NCBI RefSeq assembly: GCF_000316645.1 | Contig: NC_019684.1 | Coordinates: 2,261,501 to 2,325,500 of the forward strand | DNA length: 64,000 nucleotides | Origin: Nostoc sp. PCC 7524 | GTDB lineage: Bacteria; Cyanobacteriota; Cyanobacteriia; Cyanobacteriales; Nostocaceae | Direction: 5' to 3' | Part shown: positions 8,770 through 18,569 of the stretch, one piece after another | Layout of the letters: each line of letters opens with the position of its first letter | How positions within the stretch are numbered: the first letter of the stretch is position 1 | The notes under the pieces: model-generated | What the model was told of the DNA's origin: nothing | What the model saw: only the letters and a program-made list of their open reading frames with translations | The model's database searches: none | Position numbers and translations under genes: made by a program

Positions 8770-10536
8770 TTACCTCACGATGTAGGGAAAGTCAATTGCT
8801 GTTACACGTCCTGCATTGACTAATGCTTGATAAACTATTGCTATTACCTCTGCGCGTGTAGCATCGCGGGTAGGGTTAAGTAGTTTGATGTTCGGGTAGT
8901 TAACGATAATCCTCTTTTCTACGGCTTTCGCTACTTGCCCTTTACCATAGTCAGGAATCTTGGCGTAATCATCAAAAATTCTAATGGTGTTAGCAACATT
9001 AGTAGACAAGCCCAACCCTAGTCCGTTGACTAAGGCAACTATCACTTGCACACGCTGAATATTATCATTAGGTTTGAAAGTTCCATCGGGATAACCAGCA
9101 AGGAATAGACCTTGATATGCCTGTAAGATAACTTTGAATGCCCAAAATTTGTCAGGTACATCTTTAAATCTGATCACTGCGCGATTGGGTGGTGGGTTGA
9201 ATGCTTTGACTAATAACGCGGCATATTGTGCGCGTGTCATTGTAGCATCAGGTTTAAATGTTTGGTCTGGAAAACCATTAACTATTCCCTGTTTGACTAA
9301 TTCTCTAATAAACGGTGCTGCCCAATGATTAGCAATATCCTTTAATTCTAGAGGGCTAGGTGTGGGTGTTGGTATCGGCGTTGGTGTCGGTGCTGGTATC
9401 GGTGTTGGTATCGGTGTTGGTATCGGTGTTGGTATCGGTGTTGGTATCGGTGTCGGTGTTGGTGTTGGTATCGGCGTTGGCGTTGCTATCGGTGTCGGTG
9501 TCGGTGTCGGTATAGGTGTTGGTGTTGGTGTCGGGGTTGGGGTTGCTATCGGTGTCGGTGTCGGTATAGGTGTTGGTATCGGGGTTGGGGTTGCTATCGG
9601 TGTCGGTGTCGGTATAGGTGTTGGTGTCGGTGTTGGTGTTGGTGTCGAAATTTGACTATCTAGAAACTCTACATTGCCTGAGACTTTGGTTTTATCGATT
9701 TGATTACCTACTGACACCAGCTTATTAGAACTAACATTCTGCACATCAAATTTACCGTTATTGCGTAGGATGTTGTTTCCTGGGTTGTTGGTATTACCAA
9801 TATCTGGTAGGGCATTAACAATAATTGTTAAACCATCATCAGTATTGTTTTCTATAAGATTCTTACGCAGAATAGGACGAGAATTACCAGAGATGACTAT
9901 CCCAGAACGGTTTTCGTAAATTTTGTTATCTACAAGTGTGGGTGCTGCTGTGTCGCTAACGGCGATACCAAAACCTGTTTTAAAACAGATGTTACCTTGA
10001 ACTTGACCTTGGGAATTTTTAGCGATCGCAATTCCATTAGCTGCATTCTCTGTAAATACATTACCAAGAATCACTGGGTTAGCGTCACCTGTAGCAAATA
10101 CACCCTCACGCTGACAATTAATCAAGGTGCAATTAGCAATTGTGGGAGTAGTTGATTCTGCCCAGACACCACTGCCACGACTAGCAGGATTTGTTACAGT
10201 TACGCCTCTGAGTTCTGCGCTATCTAACATTACAAAAGTAACGTTTTGCCGAGCAAAAGTACGGCTGAGGTAAGTACCACTGCCTACAATTAAAATACTG
10301 CTACCTTTGCTAGCTTCGTTACCCACCACTTTGACACTAAAGGGAATCGTCAGGGGAAAAACTTCACCGCTATCAGCATTGTAAGTGCCATCTGCTAGTT
10401 GAATGATGGTATTGGGTGAGGATACTTTCAGGGCTTGAGTAATTGTTTTGAAGGGTGATTGTTGGCTACCGGGGTTGGTATCGTTGCCTATAACTGGATT
10501 TACGTAAAGATTTTGAGTCATATTTATACTGCCCAA
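8770..10536 (-). CDS. Beta-helix protein with a Pro-Thr linker and SLH domains
   Basis: A 588-aa protein. Residues 5-290 form a DUF1565/right-handed parallel beta-helix ([20 protein letters not shown], then NxxxGI/V and NPVILGN-type coils). Residues 295-393 are almost pure (Pro-Thr/Ile)n. Residues 400-588 carry three S-layer-homology modules ([58 protein letters not shown]). SLH domains anchor proteins to peptidoglycan or its polymers, and beta-helices often act on polysaccharide. There is no obvious signal peptide after either possible start (MGSINMTQ or MTQN), odd for a surface protein. Export may use another route or start further upstream. Confidence 0.85.
   Translation of the reverse strand: MGSINMTQNLYVNPVIGNDTNPGSQQSPFKTITQALKVSSPNTIIQLADGTYNADSGEVFPLTIPFSVKVVGNEASKGSSILIVGSGTYLSRTFARQNVTFVMLDSAELRGVTVTNPASRGSGVWAESTTPTIANCTLINCQREGVFATGDANPVILGNVFTENAANGIAIAKNSQGQVQGNICFKTGFGIAVSDTAAPTLVDNKIYENRSGIVISGNSRPILRKNLIENNTDDGLTIIVNALPDIGNTNNPGNNILRNNGKFDVQNVSSNKLVSVGNQIDKTKVSGNVEFLDSQISTPTPTPTPTPIPTPTPIATPTPIPTPIPTPTPIATPTPTPTPTPIPTPTPTPIATPTPIPTPTPTPIPTPIPTPIPTPIPTPIPAPTPTPIPTPTPSPLELKDIANHWAAPFIRELVKQGIVNGFPDQTFKPDATMTRAQYAALLVKAFNPPPNRAVIRFKDVPDKFWAFKVILQAYQGLFLAGYPDGTFKPNDNIQRVQVIVALVNGLGLGLSTNVANTIRIFDDYAKIPDYGKGQVAKAVEKRIIVNYPNIKLLNPTRDATRAEVIAIVYQALVNAGRVTAIDFPYIVR
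9356..9655. repeat. Minisatellite encoding the Pro-Thr linker
   Basis: About 300 bases of hexamer-like units GGTGTT/GGTATC/GGTGTC on the plus strand, coding (T-P)n and I-P-T-P on the minus strand. Longer units (about 60 bases with GGGGTTGGGGTTGCTATC) are themselves repeated, which suggests recent expansion by slippage or unequal crossing-over. Confidence 0.92.
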
Positions 10537-10599
10537 ATATACATAGCCATACTAACGCTAACGGTGAAAACTGCTAGCGATCGCTAACATTTGCAACAA

Positions 10600-10695
10600 T
10601 GACTACCAAATTTACAGAGGATATTCCAGAAAATGTTGTAGAGATGTTGCAATGCCACGTCTCTAATCACTACGCATTGCAACGTCCCCAGTGAT
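10600..10695. repeat. Degenerate GTAGAGATGTTGCA repeat
   Basis: GTTGTAGAGATGTTGCAATG and its imperfect inverse (GCATTGCAACGTCCC) are members of the hairpin family also seen at 16984-17010 and 55497-55524. It lies upstream of the 10745 gene, so it will be in its leader or promoter. Confidence 0.6.
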
Positions 10696-10744
10696 TCGCT
10701 AGGCTATTGATAATCTCAATCATCCTGTTCTTCTCAGGTGTGCT

Positions 10745-11230
10745 ATGGATTTTGAAAATAAAGCCACTGCCCCAACAGCTACAGACAATAGGGAATTTAT
10801 CCAACCTGTTACAGTCCGCAAACCCTTAGAATTGTTGCGTGATACGGAAGCGTTAATCCGTCGTCCTACTGTGGCGACATTGAAACCAATTTTACCTCCC
10901 AAGTTGAGCGATCGCTTGCAAGTAGCCTCAAAAGTGGCAGATCAATCCTTGCAGGAACTCTCACAAATTGACTTAGAGCAAATTAGCGACTGGGAACTCA
11001 AACCGGCTAGGATTCGTGTAGGTTTAAGCTTTGTGGGTTTTGGGGCGTTAATGATCCTTGTGTTGTTACTGTATTTAAACACATTGCACCCAGACCTCAA
11101 TACAATTGAGCAAATCCGTCAATATTGGTATCAATATGTGTGGTGTGTCAGCTTGGGAGTGGCGGGAATGTTTCTCTTAGGGCGAGAAGCTATGCGTCCT
11201 ACTTCTAAATTACAAAAATTCAGAAGATAA
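10745..11230 (+). CDS. Conserved-type hypothetical two-TM membrane protein
   Basis: A 161-aa protein with a soluble N-terminal 95 residues (LELLRDTEALIRRPTVATLKP, helical, basic) and two membrane segments near 98-118 (VGLSFVGFGALMILVLLLYL) and 133-152 (WCVSLGVAGMFLLG). The short loop between them and the basic C-terminus (KLQKFRR) put both ends probably on the cytoplasmic side. I do not recognise a named family. It lies 49 bases upstream of ppk2 on the same strand, so the two may be co-transcribed. Confidence 0.75.
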   Translation: MDFENKATAPTATDNREFIQPVTVRKPLELLRDTEALIRRPTVATLKPILPPKLSDRLQVASKVADQSLQELSQIDLEQISDWELKPARIRVGLSFVGFGALMILVLLLYLNTLHPDLNTIEQIRQYWYQYVWCVSLGVAGMFLLGREAMRPTSKLQKFRR

Positions 11231-11279
11231 TAACTTGAATATTCAACTATTGCCAATAATTTATAGGTTTTAAATTTGC

Positions 11280-12146
11280 ATGAAGCATAAAGATTTTATT
11301 TTTCCAGCAGGGTCAAAGATTTCTCTATTAAAAAATTATGACCCAGCTTACCTAGATGGTTATCATGATAAAGCTGAGTCAGCGAAAAAATTACAAGCGA
11401 ATATTCAAAAACTAGCACAATATCAAGATGTGCTTTATGCCCAAAATACCTACGCCTTGCTGATTATCTTTCAAGCAATGGATGCTGCTGGCAAAGATAG
11501 CACTATTAAACACGTTATGTCTGGGGTGAATCCCCAAGGTTTTCAGGTATTTAGTTTTAAAGCCCCCAGTGCCGAAGAATTAGATCATGACTATCTGTGG
11601 CGGACAATGAAGGCTTTGCCAGAACGGGGGCGTATTGGCATATTCAACCGTTCATACTATGAAGAAGTCTTAATAGTACGGGTGCATCCAGAAATTTTTC
11701 ATCAGCAACAATTACCCCATCGTCTCCCAGATAATCAGATATGGAAACAACGTTTCCAAGAAATAAATAATTTTGAAAAATATTTAGTTAATAATGGGAT
11801 TGTAGTTCTGAAATTTTTTCTGAATGTTTCTAAGTCAGAACAAAAAAAACGTTTTTTAAAAAGAATTGAATCCCCCGAAAAACATTGGAAGTTTTCTGTA
11901 AATGATGTCCGTGAAAGAGCTTTTTGGGATGATTATATGGCAGCTTATGAGGAAGTTTTCCATCACACTAGCACTGAATGGGTCCCTTGGTATATTATCC
12001 CTGCCGATCACAAATGGTTTACACGCTTGGTTGTGGCTGATATTATCTGCTCCAAGCTACAAGAACTAAATTTGCAATACCCGACAGTTAGTGAAGCACA
12101 TAAGCAAGAACTTTTGCAAGCAAAGTATATTTTAGAACGCGAGTAG
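11280..12146 (+). CDS. ppk2: Polyphosphate kinase 2 family nucleotide phosphotransferase
   Basis: A 288-aa cytosolic enzyme that transfers phosphate between polyphosphate and nucleotides. Visible PPK2 features are the Walker A loop in [17 protein letters not shown] (about residues 63-79), the lid-type sequence [20 protein letters not shown] with the conserved Asn-Arg-Ser-Tyr-Tyr-Glu, and a C-terminal half with [22 protein letters not shown] and [20 protein letters not shown]. Its length is that of single-domain PPK2 proteins. Which nucleotide it uses (AMP, ADP or GDP) cannot be settled here. Confidence 0.92.
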   Translation: MKHKDFIFPAGSKISLLKNYDPAYLDGYHDKAESAKKLQANIQKLAQYQDVLYAQNTYALLIIFQAMDAAGKDSTIKHVMSGVNPQGFQVFSFKAPSAEELDHDYLWRTMKALPERGRIGIFNRSYYEEVLIVRVHPEIFHQQQLPHRLPDNQIWKQRFQEINNFEKYLVNNGIVVLKFFLNVSKSEQKKRFLKRIESPEKHWKFSVNDVRERAFWDDYMAAYEEVFHHTSTEWVPWYIIPADHKWFTRLVVADIICSKLQELNLQYPTVSEAHKQELLQAKYILERE

Positions 12147-12474
12147 TAGCTGCTGTTTTGCCCAAGTTTTCATCCAAATGATGTTAGGATAAATATTCAA
12201 CCAAAGGAAAGATTAATATACTCTATAGGAATATTTATCACTAATATCTCAGTTGCTAAATCAATAACATTTTTTATCTAAAATAGATATACACACAATG
12301 CACAAATGATGTAAAAATGAGTCTATCTAAGGGCTGAGAACAAACTTAGCTAAATAAGCTTTAATCTTTAGAGTCTTCACTATTTCGACCAAATTTTTTG
12401 ATAAGTTTAAAGTGGAGTCATAACATTTATTGTTGTAACTCTCAATTCCTTGATCAAAAACGAAGGAACGAGCT
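12147..12474. other. Intergenic region upstream of the DUF4327 gene
   Basis: 328 AT-rich bases with no coding frame I trust. It ends in AACGAAGGAACGAGCT directly before ATG 12475, where GAAGGA is a plausible ribosome binding site. Confidence 0.4.
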
Positions 12475-12696
12475 ATGGATACTGCTGTCAAATATGATAT
12501 TGAGTTTATCAAGGATGAAGCACGTCAACTCGTCTCTAAGGGGGTAGTTAACCGTCAACAGCCAATTTATACTCTCTGTAAATACGTTTCTGAGCGTGAA
12601 TGGCCCTTGTTTGAGTTGGAATTAGAAAAAAACGAATTTTTGCTCAGAGATAGAATTATTGACTTGTTGAGTCATGAACGATGGGAAGAAGACTGA
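12475..12696 (+). CDS. DUF4327 family small protein
   Basis: A 73-aa acidic protein (KYDIEFIKDEARQLVSKGVV, CKYVSEREWPLFELELEKNE, LLSHERWEED) matching the DUF4327 family found almost only in cyanobacteria. The family has no assigned function. It has no membrane segment or signal peptide. It is a single gene with its own leader and a stem-loop downstream. Confidence 0.88.
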   Translation: MDTAVKYDIEFIKDEARQLVSKGVVNRQQPIYTLCKYVSEREWPLFELELEKNEFLLRDRIIDLLSHERWEED

Positions 12697-12769
12697 ATAT
12701 CTTATTTACTCTTGATCCCCATCAATGCCATTCTTGATAAATTACAATTCAAAATTTATAACAACATGA

Positions 12770-12795
12770 AAACCCTCGAACTAATTCGAGGGTTT
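12770..12795. terminator. Stem-loop after the DUF4327 gene
   Basis: An 11-bp perfect stem (AAACCCTCGAA with TTCGAGGGTTT) around the loop CTAA, 73 bases after the stop. The T-tract is short (TTTGAG), so termination is probable rather than sure. Confidence 0.7.
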
Positions 12796-12871
12796 GAGTA
12801 ATAAGTAAAATTCATGTGTAGAATATGCTAATTCATGATTTTACATACTGTCATGAGCATAAGCGATCGCG

Positions 12872-13102
12872 CTATGCTGGCACATCTTGAAATTCTGTCC
12901 ATTCAAAGTATTCAACTGTCTTACTAGGTTCTTTTGGCTCAAAGCCGCCAGAGAGTTTTCCAACAATGATCTCAACTAAGGAACCAGGATTTTGCATACT
13001 GAAAACAGGCATATCTTGCCAACAGTGGCGGCAAAACCAGTGAACTTCTGAATGACGGATATGTGGTAATAGTAGACCAGAACAACATGGGCAGGTAATC
13101 AT
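12872..13102 (-). CDS. Small zinc-ribbon protein
   Basis: A 76-aa protein beginning MITCPCCSG. Four cysteines in two knuckles (CPCC and CRHC, residues about 4-33) frame a His-containing loop (HIRHSEVHWF), as in zinc ribbons that bind nucleic acid or protein. The C-terminal half (KLSGGFEPKEPSKTVEYFEW) is acidic. I chose ATG 13102, preceded by GAGGG at a slightly long distance; the open frame extends 16 codons further up but that part looks non-coding. Function unknown. Confidence 0.72.
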   Translation of the reverse strand: MITCPCCSGLLLPHIRHSEVHWFCRHCWQDMPVFSMQNPGSLVEIIVGKLSGGFEPKEPSKTVEYFEWTEFQDVPA

Positions 13103-13591
13103 AATTTTATACCCTCTTTTAAAAGAGTTATTGATGGAAAAACAAAGCAATTAAATCAAAAAGACTATTTAATAACGAAAAACTATTTCTATCTTGAGAA
13201 TAATGAGAGAATATGAGGATTGTGTGAGTAAAATCATAATTAGCAATACTTTGTGATTTTTCTCAATAAATCCTAAAGTATTTGCTCATAATATATTTAA
13301 GAAATACGTCTGGAAAGGTAGTAGTGCTACGCCTAGGAAACACAGAGGAGAGGTGACAGGTGACAGGTGACAGGTGACAGTGACTGTTACTATTTAGTGT
13401 TCTAATAGACATCTCCAGCTAGGTTTTATCCCACTGACGCATCCTACATTCTGAATATTTTTGTTCTGGAAGTCCTATATCCTCACAAGATCCTCAAAAT
13501 ATCTTCCTATAAACATAGGTGTGAAGCTTAGAAGTAGTTGATGTAACTACACTTTCTTAAGTAACTATTTATGTGATTAGGAAGATCAGAC
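13103..13591. other. Intergenic region upstream of ppsA with repeat remnants
   Basis: Between divergent genes. It holds a GTGACAG heptamer tract (13352-13380), the string TAGACATCTCCA (also the end of the element at 34740), and CTGACGCATCCTACATTCTG followed by ATATTTTTGTTCTGGAAGTCC, a half of the repeat family at 19150 and 49888. No extra gene seen. Both promoters must be here. Confidence 0.55.
13352..13380. repeat. STRR heptamer GTGACAG
   Basis: Four near-perfect tandem copies of GGTGACA. The same heptamer occurs at 46303-46365 and, inverted, at 59497-59523. Confidence 0.9.
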
Positions 13592-16048
13592 ATGGTAAAC
13601 ACACTGCTAAATCTACCAACAGCTGATTCAGTTTCCAAAGAAGAAGCTTTAGTTTTACATTTTAGCCAAGTCGGCATTGCAGATATCCCCTACGTAGGGG
13701 GAAAAAATGCTTCCCTAGGAGAAATGATTCAGCAGCTACGACGCAAAGGTGTGAAAGTTCCTACTGGATTTGCCACGACTGCTTATGCTTATAGATATTT
13801 TATTTCTGCCGCAGGATTAGAAAAACAATTAAGAGAGATTTTTGCAGATTTAGATGTCGAGGATGTCAACAATCTACGTCAGTGTGGTAAGCAAGCTAGA
13901 TTGTTGATGCTGCAAACTCCATTTCCGCAAGACTTACAGGATGCGATCGCCCAAGCTTACGAAAGACTATGCCACGAGTATGGTGCAGATACCGATGTAG
14001 CTGTACGTTCTAGCGCCACCGCCGAAGACTTACCCGATGCTAGCTTTGCGGGACAACAAGAAACTTATTTAAATGTCCACGGTTTGCAAGCAGTTCTGGA
14101 ATCTTGCCATAAGTGTTTTGCTTCTATTTTTACAGACAGAGCCATTTCTTACCGCCAAATCAAAGGCTTCGACCACTTTAATATTGCCCTGTCAGTCGGC
14201 GTACAAAAAATGGTACGTTCTGATTTGGCTAACTCTGGGGTGATGTTCTCCATTGACACAGAGACAGGTTTTAAAGATGCAGCTTTGATTACCGCCGCCT
14301 ATGGTTTAGGTGAGAACGTTGTCCAAGGTGCAGTTAACCCCGATGAATATTTAGTCTTTAAACCCACTCTGCAACAGGGATATCGTTCCATTATTCAAAA
14401 ACGCCTCGGTACGAAAGAAATTAAAATGGTCTATGACCTAGGCGGCTCAAAATTAACTAAAAATGTTTCCGTTGCACCATCAGAACGCAATGTGTTTGCC
14501 CTCAACGATGACGAGATTTTACAACTAGCGAACTGGGCTTGCATCATTGAAGAACACTATTCCCAAGTGCGTGGTGTCTATACACCAATGGATATTGAAT
14601 GGGCTAAAGATGGCTTGACCAATGAATTATTTATTGTGCAAGCCCGTCCAGAAACAGTACAATCCCAGAAGACGAAAAACGTATTACGCAACTATCGTCT
14701 ACAAGGGAAACCAGAGGAACAACCAAAACCCTCGGTGATTGGTCGTAGTGTTGGGGAAATGATTGGACAAGGTAAAGCTAGAGTAATTCTTGATGTCCAT
14801 CAAATTGGTCAGTTTCAAGCCGGGGAAGTGTTGGTTACTAACCGCACTGATCCTGATTGGGAACCAATTATGAAACGCGCCAGTGCCATTGTCACCAACT
14901 CCGGTGGTAGAACTTGTCACGCGGCAATTATCGCCAGAGAAATGGGGATTCCGGCGATCGTTGGTTGTGGTAACGCCACGACAATTATCAAAACTGGGCA
15001 AGAAATCACAGTTAGCTGTGCTGAAGGTGAAACAGGTAAAGTTTATCCTGGGTTATTACCTTACGAAGTCCAAGAAATCCCCTTAGAAAAATTGCCCCGC
15101 ACCCACACCCAAATTATGATGAATTTGGGTAATCCCGAAGAAGCATTTGGTTTAACTAACATTCCTAACGATGGCGTGGGATTGGCGCGGATGGAATTTA
15201 TCATCAACAACCACATCAAAGCGCACCCCTTAGCATTGATTCATTTTGATGAGTTAGAAGACGAACTAGCGAAATATAAAATCGCTGAGTTAACTGCCCA
15301 ATACGCAGACAAAACCCAATTCTTCGTTGATCAACTCGCCCAAGGTATTGCTACCATCGCCGCCGCCTTTTATCCCAAACCTGTGATTGTGCGTCTCTCA
15401 GACTTCAAGAGTAACGAATACGCTAACTTGTTGGGTGGTAGACAGTTTGAACCCCAAGAAGAAAACCCGATGATTGGCTGGCGTGGTGCTTCTCGCTATT
15501 ATGATCCTCGTTACCGTGAAGGTTTTGCCCTAGAGTGTCAAGCCATGAAGCGGGTACGGGATGAGATGGGTTTAACTAACGTCATCTTAATGGTTCCCTT
15601 CTGTCGCACCCCTAACGAAGGACGACGGGTGTTAGCCGAGATGGAAAAACACGGTTTGCTGCGGGGAGAAAACGGCTTACAAGTCTACGTCATGTGCGAG
15701 TTACCCAGTAACGTGCAGTTAGCAGACGAATTTGCTCAAGTCTTTGATGGCTTCTCGATTGGTTCTAATGACCTGACACAATTGACACTGGGATTAGACA
15801 GAGATTCGGAATTAGTTGCCCATTTATTTGACGAACGGGACGAAGCCGTCAAGCGAATGATAGCGAAAGCGATCGCTACTGTCAAACAATACGGACGCAA
15901 AATTGGTATCTGCGGACAAGCACCCAGCGATTACCCAGAATTTGCACGGTTCTTAGTAGAACTAGGCATTGATTCTATTAGTCTTAATCCTGATTCTGTC
16001 CTGAAGACAATGTTAGAAATTGCCGCCGCCGAAGAGGGTAATTCGTAA
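13592..16048 (+). CDS. ppsA: Phosphoenolpyruvate synthase
   Basis: Converts pyruvate, ATP and water to PEP, AMP and phosphate. The 818-aa protein has the ATP-grasp domain at about 20-350 (YVGGKNASLGEMI; AVRSSATAEDLPDASFAGQQ), the swivelling phosphohistidine domain at 395-480 with catalytic His in SGGRTCHAAIIAREMG, and the PEP/pyruvate TIM barrel at 500-810 with MCELPSNV, SIGSNDLTQL and the catalytic Cys in IGICGQAPSDYPEF. Full length for the family. It lies upstream of usp and pyruvate kinase on the same strand, so enzymes for both directions of the PEP-pyruvate step are neighbours; a 390-base repeat-filled gap separates it from usp, so co-transcription is unsure. Confidence 0.96.
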   Translation: MVNTLLNLPTADSVSKEEALVLHFSQVGIADIPYVGGKNASLGEMIQQLRRKGVKVPTGFATTAYAYRYFISAAGLEKQLREIFADLDVEDVNNLRQCGKQARLLMLQTPFPQDLQDAIAQAYERLCHEYGADTDVAVRSSATAEDLPDASFAGQQETYLNVHGLQAVLESCHKCFASIFTDRAISYRQIKGFDHFNIALSVGVQKMVRSDLANSGVMFSIDTETGFKDAALITAAYGLGENVVQGAVNPDEYLVFKPTLQQGYRSIIQKRLGTKEIKMVYDLGGSKLTKNVSVAPSERNVFALNDDEILQLANWACIIEEHYSQVRGVYTPMDIEWAKDGLTNELFIVQARPETVQSQKTKNVLRNYRLQGKPEEQPKPSVIGRSVGEMIGQGKARVILDVHQIGQFQAGEVLVTNRTDPDWEPIMKRASAIVTNSGGRTCHAAIIAREMGIPAIVGCGNATTIIKTGQEITVSCAEGETGKVYPGLLPYEVQEIPLEKLPRTHTQIMMNLGNPEEAFGLTNIPNDGVGLARMEFIINNHIKAHPLALIHFDELEDELAKYKIAELTAQYADKTQFFVDQLAQGIATIAAAFYPKPVIVRLSDFKSNEYANLLGGRQFEPQEENPMIGWRGASRYYDPRYREGFALECQAMKRVRDEMGLTNVILMVPFCRTPNEGRRVLAEMEKHGLLRGENGLQVYVMCELPSNVQLADEFAQVFDGFSIGSNDLTQLTLGLDRDSELVAHLFDERDEAVKRMIAKAIATVKQYGRKIGICGQAPSDYPEFARFLVELGIDSISLNPDSVLKTMLEIAAAEEGNS

Positions 16049-16050
16049 TC

Positions 16051-16137
16051 AACCTAACCCCCAACCCCTTCCCTAGCAGGGAAGGGGAGCAAGAATTAAA
16101 GCCTCTCTCTTTTGAGGTGAAATGAAGGAGAGGAGTT
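16051..16137. repeat. Partial MITE-like repeat (AACCTAACCCCCAACCCC core)
   Basis: Starts three bases after the ppsA stop region. It shares the core of the 1603 element (CCCTTCCCTAGCAGGGAAGG hairpin, GCAAGAATTAAAGCCTCTCT) but lacks its TGTGCAACTT ends. The internal hairpin may terminate ppsA. Confidence 0.75.
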
Positions 16138-16275
16138 GAAAAATCAGGTACAAACTGCATTAACTATTGCCTATTGCCTATTAAGTAATACCATTTCACG
16201 AAAAGTCTGATACAGATATAAACCCTGAAAGCTTTGCTGCATCTAAGTTTTTTAATTGCGAATTGTGAATTGGTA

Positions 16276-16402
16276 TAAGTCGGTGGGAAAAAACACAACT
16301 ATGTTAAGAAAAATAAACTAGGCTCAAACCCTCTTCCCTCCTGCCTCCTGCCTCCTGCCTCCTGCCTTGCCATAGCGATAATTTTTAACACTGAGCTACT
16401 TA
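16276..16402. repeat. 127-bp repeat, exact inverse of 37371-37497
   Basis: Runs from TAAGTCGGTGGGAAAAAACA to ACACTGAGCTACTTA and includes five CTCCTGC-type STRR units. Read by eye it is identical to the reverse complement of 37371-37497. The remaining gap around it (16138-16440) shows no gene. Confidence 0.9.
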
Positions 16403-16440
16403 CCTATTACCTATTACCTCATAACTAAGGACTTTTAACT

Positions 16441-16962
16441 ATGTTTAAAAAAATTCTAGTCGCACTTAATAATAATGAAATTGGTCAACAAATTTTTGAA
16501 CACGCCCTCACTTTAGCAACAGCCAGCAATGCCGAATTGTTGTTGTTACACGTTATCTCACCTTTTGATGATGATTATCTCAACGCTTCCGCAATGGAAA
16601 CATACAGTGTATATGACACTCCTCATGCTCATAATGTGGAATATTATGTGAGTCAATGGGAAAGTTTAAAACAAGAAGGAATTGAGTTTTTAACTCTGCT
16701 AAATAATCAAGCGATCGCTAAGGGGTTAACATCTGATTTTACCCAAGAATTGGGTGAACCAAGCCGCATTATTTGTGAAGTAGCCCGTAGTTCTAAGGCT
16801 GATTTAATTGTTTTAGGTCGTCGGGGACTCAGTGGATTAAGTGAATTTTTCTTGGGTAGTGTCAGCAATTATGTATTACATCATGCACCCTGTTCTGTGT
16901 TGACAGTCCAAGGTGTCACGCCTGTAACTAATGATAATCTCGTCACCGCATCAGCAGCGTGA
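16441..16962 (+). CDS. Universal stress protein (UspA family)
   Basis: A 173-aa single-domain Usp. It starts MFKKILVALNNNEIG (first strand), and ends with the ATP-binding motif as VLGRRGLSGLSEFFLGSVSNYVLHHAPCSVLTV, i.e. G-x2-G-x9-G-[S/T]-x3, with the serine present, so nucleotide binding is likely. A plausible ribosome site AAGGAC precedes the ATG. It sits between ppsA and pyruvate kinase, which may tie it to energy status, but that is inference. Confidence 0.93.
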   Translation: MFKKILVALNNNEIGQQIFEHALTLATASNAELLLLHVISPFDDDYLNASAMETYSVYDTPHAHNVEYYVSQWESLKQEGIEFLTLLNNQAIAKGLTSDFTQELGEPSRIICEVARSSKADLIVLGRRGLSGLSEFFLGSVSNYVLHHAPCSVLTVQGVTPVTNDNLVTASAA

Positions 16963-16983
16963 AATTGTAGAGATGTTGCATTT

Positions 16984-17010
16984 TGGAGACGTTGCACTGC
17001 AACGTCTCCA
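16984..17010. repeat. 27-bp hairpin repeat
   Basis: TGGAGACGTTGCA, one C, then the exact inverse, 22 bases after the usp stop. Same family as 55497-55524 and 10600-10695. It lies between usp and pyruvate kinase and could cap or stabilise the usp mRNA end. Confidence 0.85.
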
Positions 17011-17054
17011 CACAACCATGAATGCCATCAAACAATAAAAAATAGGAACCCTAT

Positions 17055-18569
17055 ATGTCATTCACTAACTTACAGCAACCATATTTAACCGCAGATTTAT
17101 CAGATCCTCAAACTTTGCTGGCTACTTTGCGACAACTACGTGCATCAGTCTACGCAGAAGGACAAGACATTTTTCAACAATGGCGATCGCGTATTCACAG
17201 GCCAGCTTTTGTGGAAAGTAGTCTGAACCTAGCTTACTACTTAGCTTTGCGACGACATGATTTAAGACCCCTACAAGCTGCTTTAATGCCTTGGGGTTTG
17301 TCTTCCTTGGGACGCATTGAAGCTAGAGTGATGCCTAATTTAGATGCAGTGATTGCCACTTTAGCAGCAGTTTGTCATGAGCAATCTGAAAATCATCCAC
17401 CTTTAGAAGCATTTTTTGAAGGCGATCGCTTACTCAAACAACACACTGAGGAAATGTTTGGCAAAACCTTAAATCACCGTCGGGTAAGAATCATGGTGAC
17501 ATTGCCAACGGAAGCTGCCAGTAATTACGAATTTGTCCGGGATCTCATTCATTGCGGCACAGATTGTGTAAGAATTAACTGCGCCCACGATACTCCGAAA
17601 GAATGGTTAGGAATGATTCATCATGTACGCCTAGCACAAGCAGAAATGAATCGTCCTTGCAAAGTCTTGATGGATTTAAGTGGACCGAAAATCCGCATTC
17701 AAGGTGCGATCGCCCCCCAAGCGAAACAACGCATCTATCGCGGTGAATCTTTACTATTAACCCGTGATTTACCAACTACTATTGGTTCAACTTGTTTCCA
17801 GGCGAACTGCACCTTACCAGAAATATTAGATCGCCTAGAAGTAGGCACTACCGTCTGGATTGACGATGGCCATATTGGGGCAGTTGTCGAAGCGATCGCC
17901 CCGGAAGGTGTATGGTTACGAATTACCCATACTCGCCCCAAAGGGGAAAAACTGCGTCCCGATAAAGGTATTAACTTTCCTTACACAGATTTGAATCTCA
18001 GTCCCTTAACTGATAAAGATAAACAAGATTTAGACTTTATTGCTGCTCATGCCGATAATATTGATATTATCGGCTATTCTTTTGTGCAGAAGCCGGAAGA
18101 TATCGAGATTTTACAACGGGAGTTAGAGGCTAGATTACCAAACAATGCCTCTACACCTGCGATCGTTGCCAAGATAGAAACACCCCTAGCTGTCACTAAC
18201 CTCCCAGAATTGATCGTACAGGCAGCAGGTAAACAACCCTTCGGCATTATGATTGCTAGAGGAGATTTAGCCGTTGAAATTGGCTACCAACGTCTAGCAG
18301 AAATTCAAGAAGAAATTCTTTGGCTGTGTGAAGCTGCTCATGTCCCAGTCATTTGGGCAACCCAAGTATTAGAAAACCTCGTAAAAAATGGTATGCCATC
18401 ACGAGCAGAAATGACAGATGCCGCAATGGCAGAACGGGCGGAGTGTGTGATGTTAAATAAAGGAGCGTATATCGTGGATGCAGTACAAATTTTAGATGAT
18501 GTCCTCACAAGAATGCAGGCACATCAGGTAAAGAAAACCCCACAATTACGCGCTTTGCATTCCTGGTAA
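17055..18569 (+). CDS. pyk: Pyruvate kinase, form with an N-terminal extension and no C-terminal domain
   Basis: Converts PEP and ADP to pyruvate and ATP. Of 504 residues, about 1-138 are a helical extension not seen in ordinary pyruvate kinases; 140-500 hold the TIM barrel and B domain: RVRIMVTLPTEA, DCVRINCAHD, KVLMDLSGPKIR (metal/phosphate site), VAKIETP (Lys-Glu catalytic pair), MIARGDLAVEIG, and WATQVLENL. The sequence stops soon after LNKGAYIVDAVQILDDV, so the roughly 120-aa allosteric C-domain of typical enzymes is absent. Classical sugar-phosphate or AMP regulation through that domain is therefore not expected. Family call is firm, activity inferred from the catalytic motifs. Confidence 0.88.
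   Translation: MSFTNLQQPYLTADLSDPQTLLATLRQLRASVYAEGQDIFQQWRSRIHRPAFVESSLNLAYYLALRRHDLRPLQAALMPWGLSSLGRIEARVMPNLDAVIATLAAVCHEQSENHPPLEAFFEGDRLLKQHTEEMFGKTLNHRRVRIMVTLPTEAASNYEFVRDLIHCGTDCVRINCAHDTPKEWLGMIHHVRLAQAEMNRPCKVLMDLSGPKIRIQGAIAPQAKQRIYRGESLLLTRDLPTTIGSTCFQANCTLPEILDRLEVGTTVWIDDGHIGAVVEAIAPEGVWLRITHTRPKGEKLRPDKGINFPYTDLNLSPLTDKDKQDLDFIAAHADNIDIIGYSFVQKPEDIEILQRELEARLPNNASTPAIVAKIETPLAVTNLPELIVQAAGKQPFGIMIARGDLAVEIGYQRLAEIQEEILWLCEAAHVPVIWATQVLENLVKNGMPSRAEMTDAAMAERAECVMLNKGAYIVDAVQILDDVLTRMQAHQVKKTPQLRALHSW

Noticed and set aside
9362..9655. Plus-strand Gly-Val repeat frame of 97 codons
   Set aside because: Shadow of the Pro-Thr minisatellite on the other strand.
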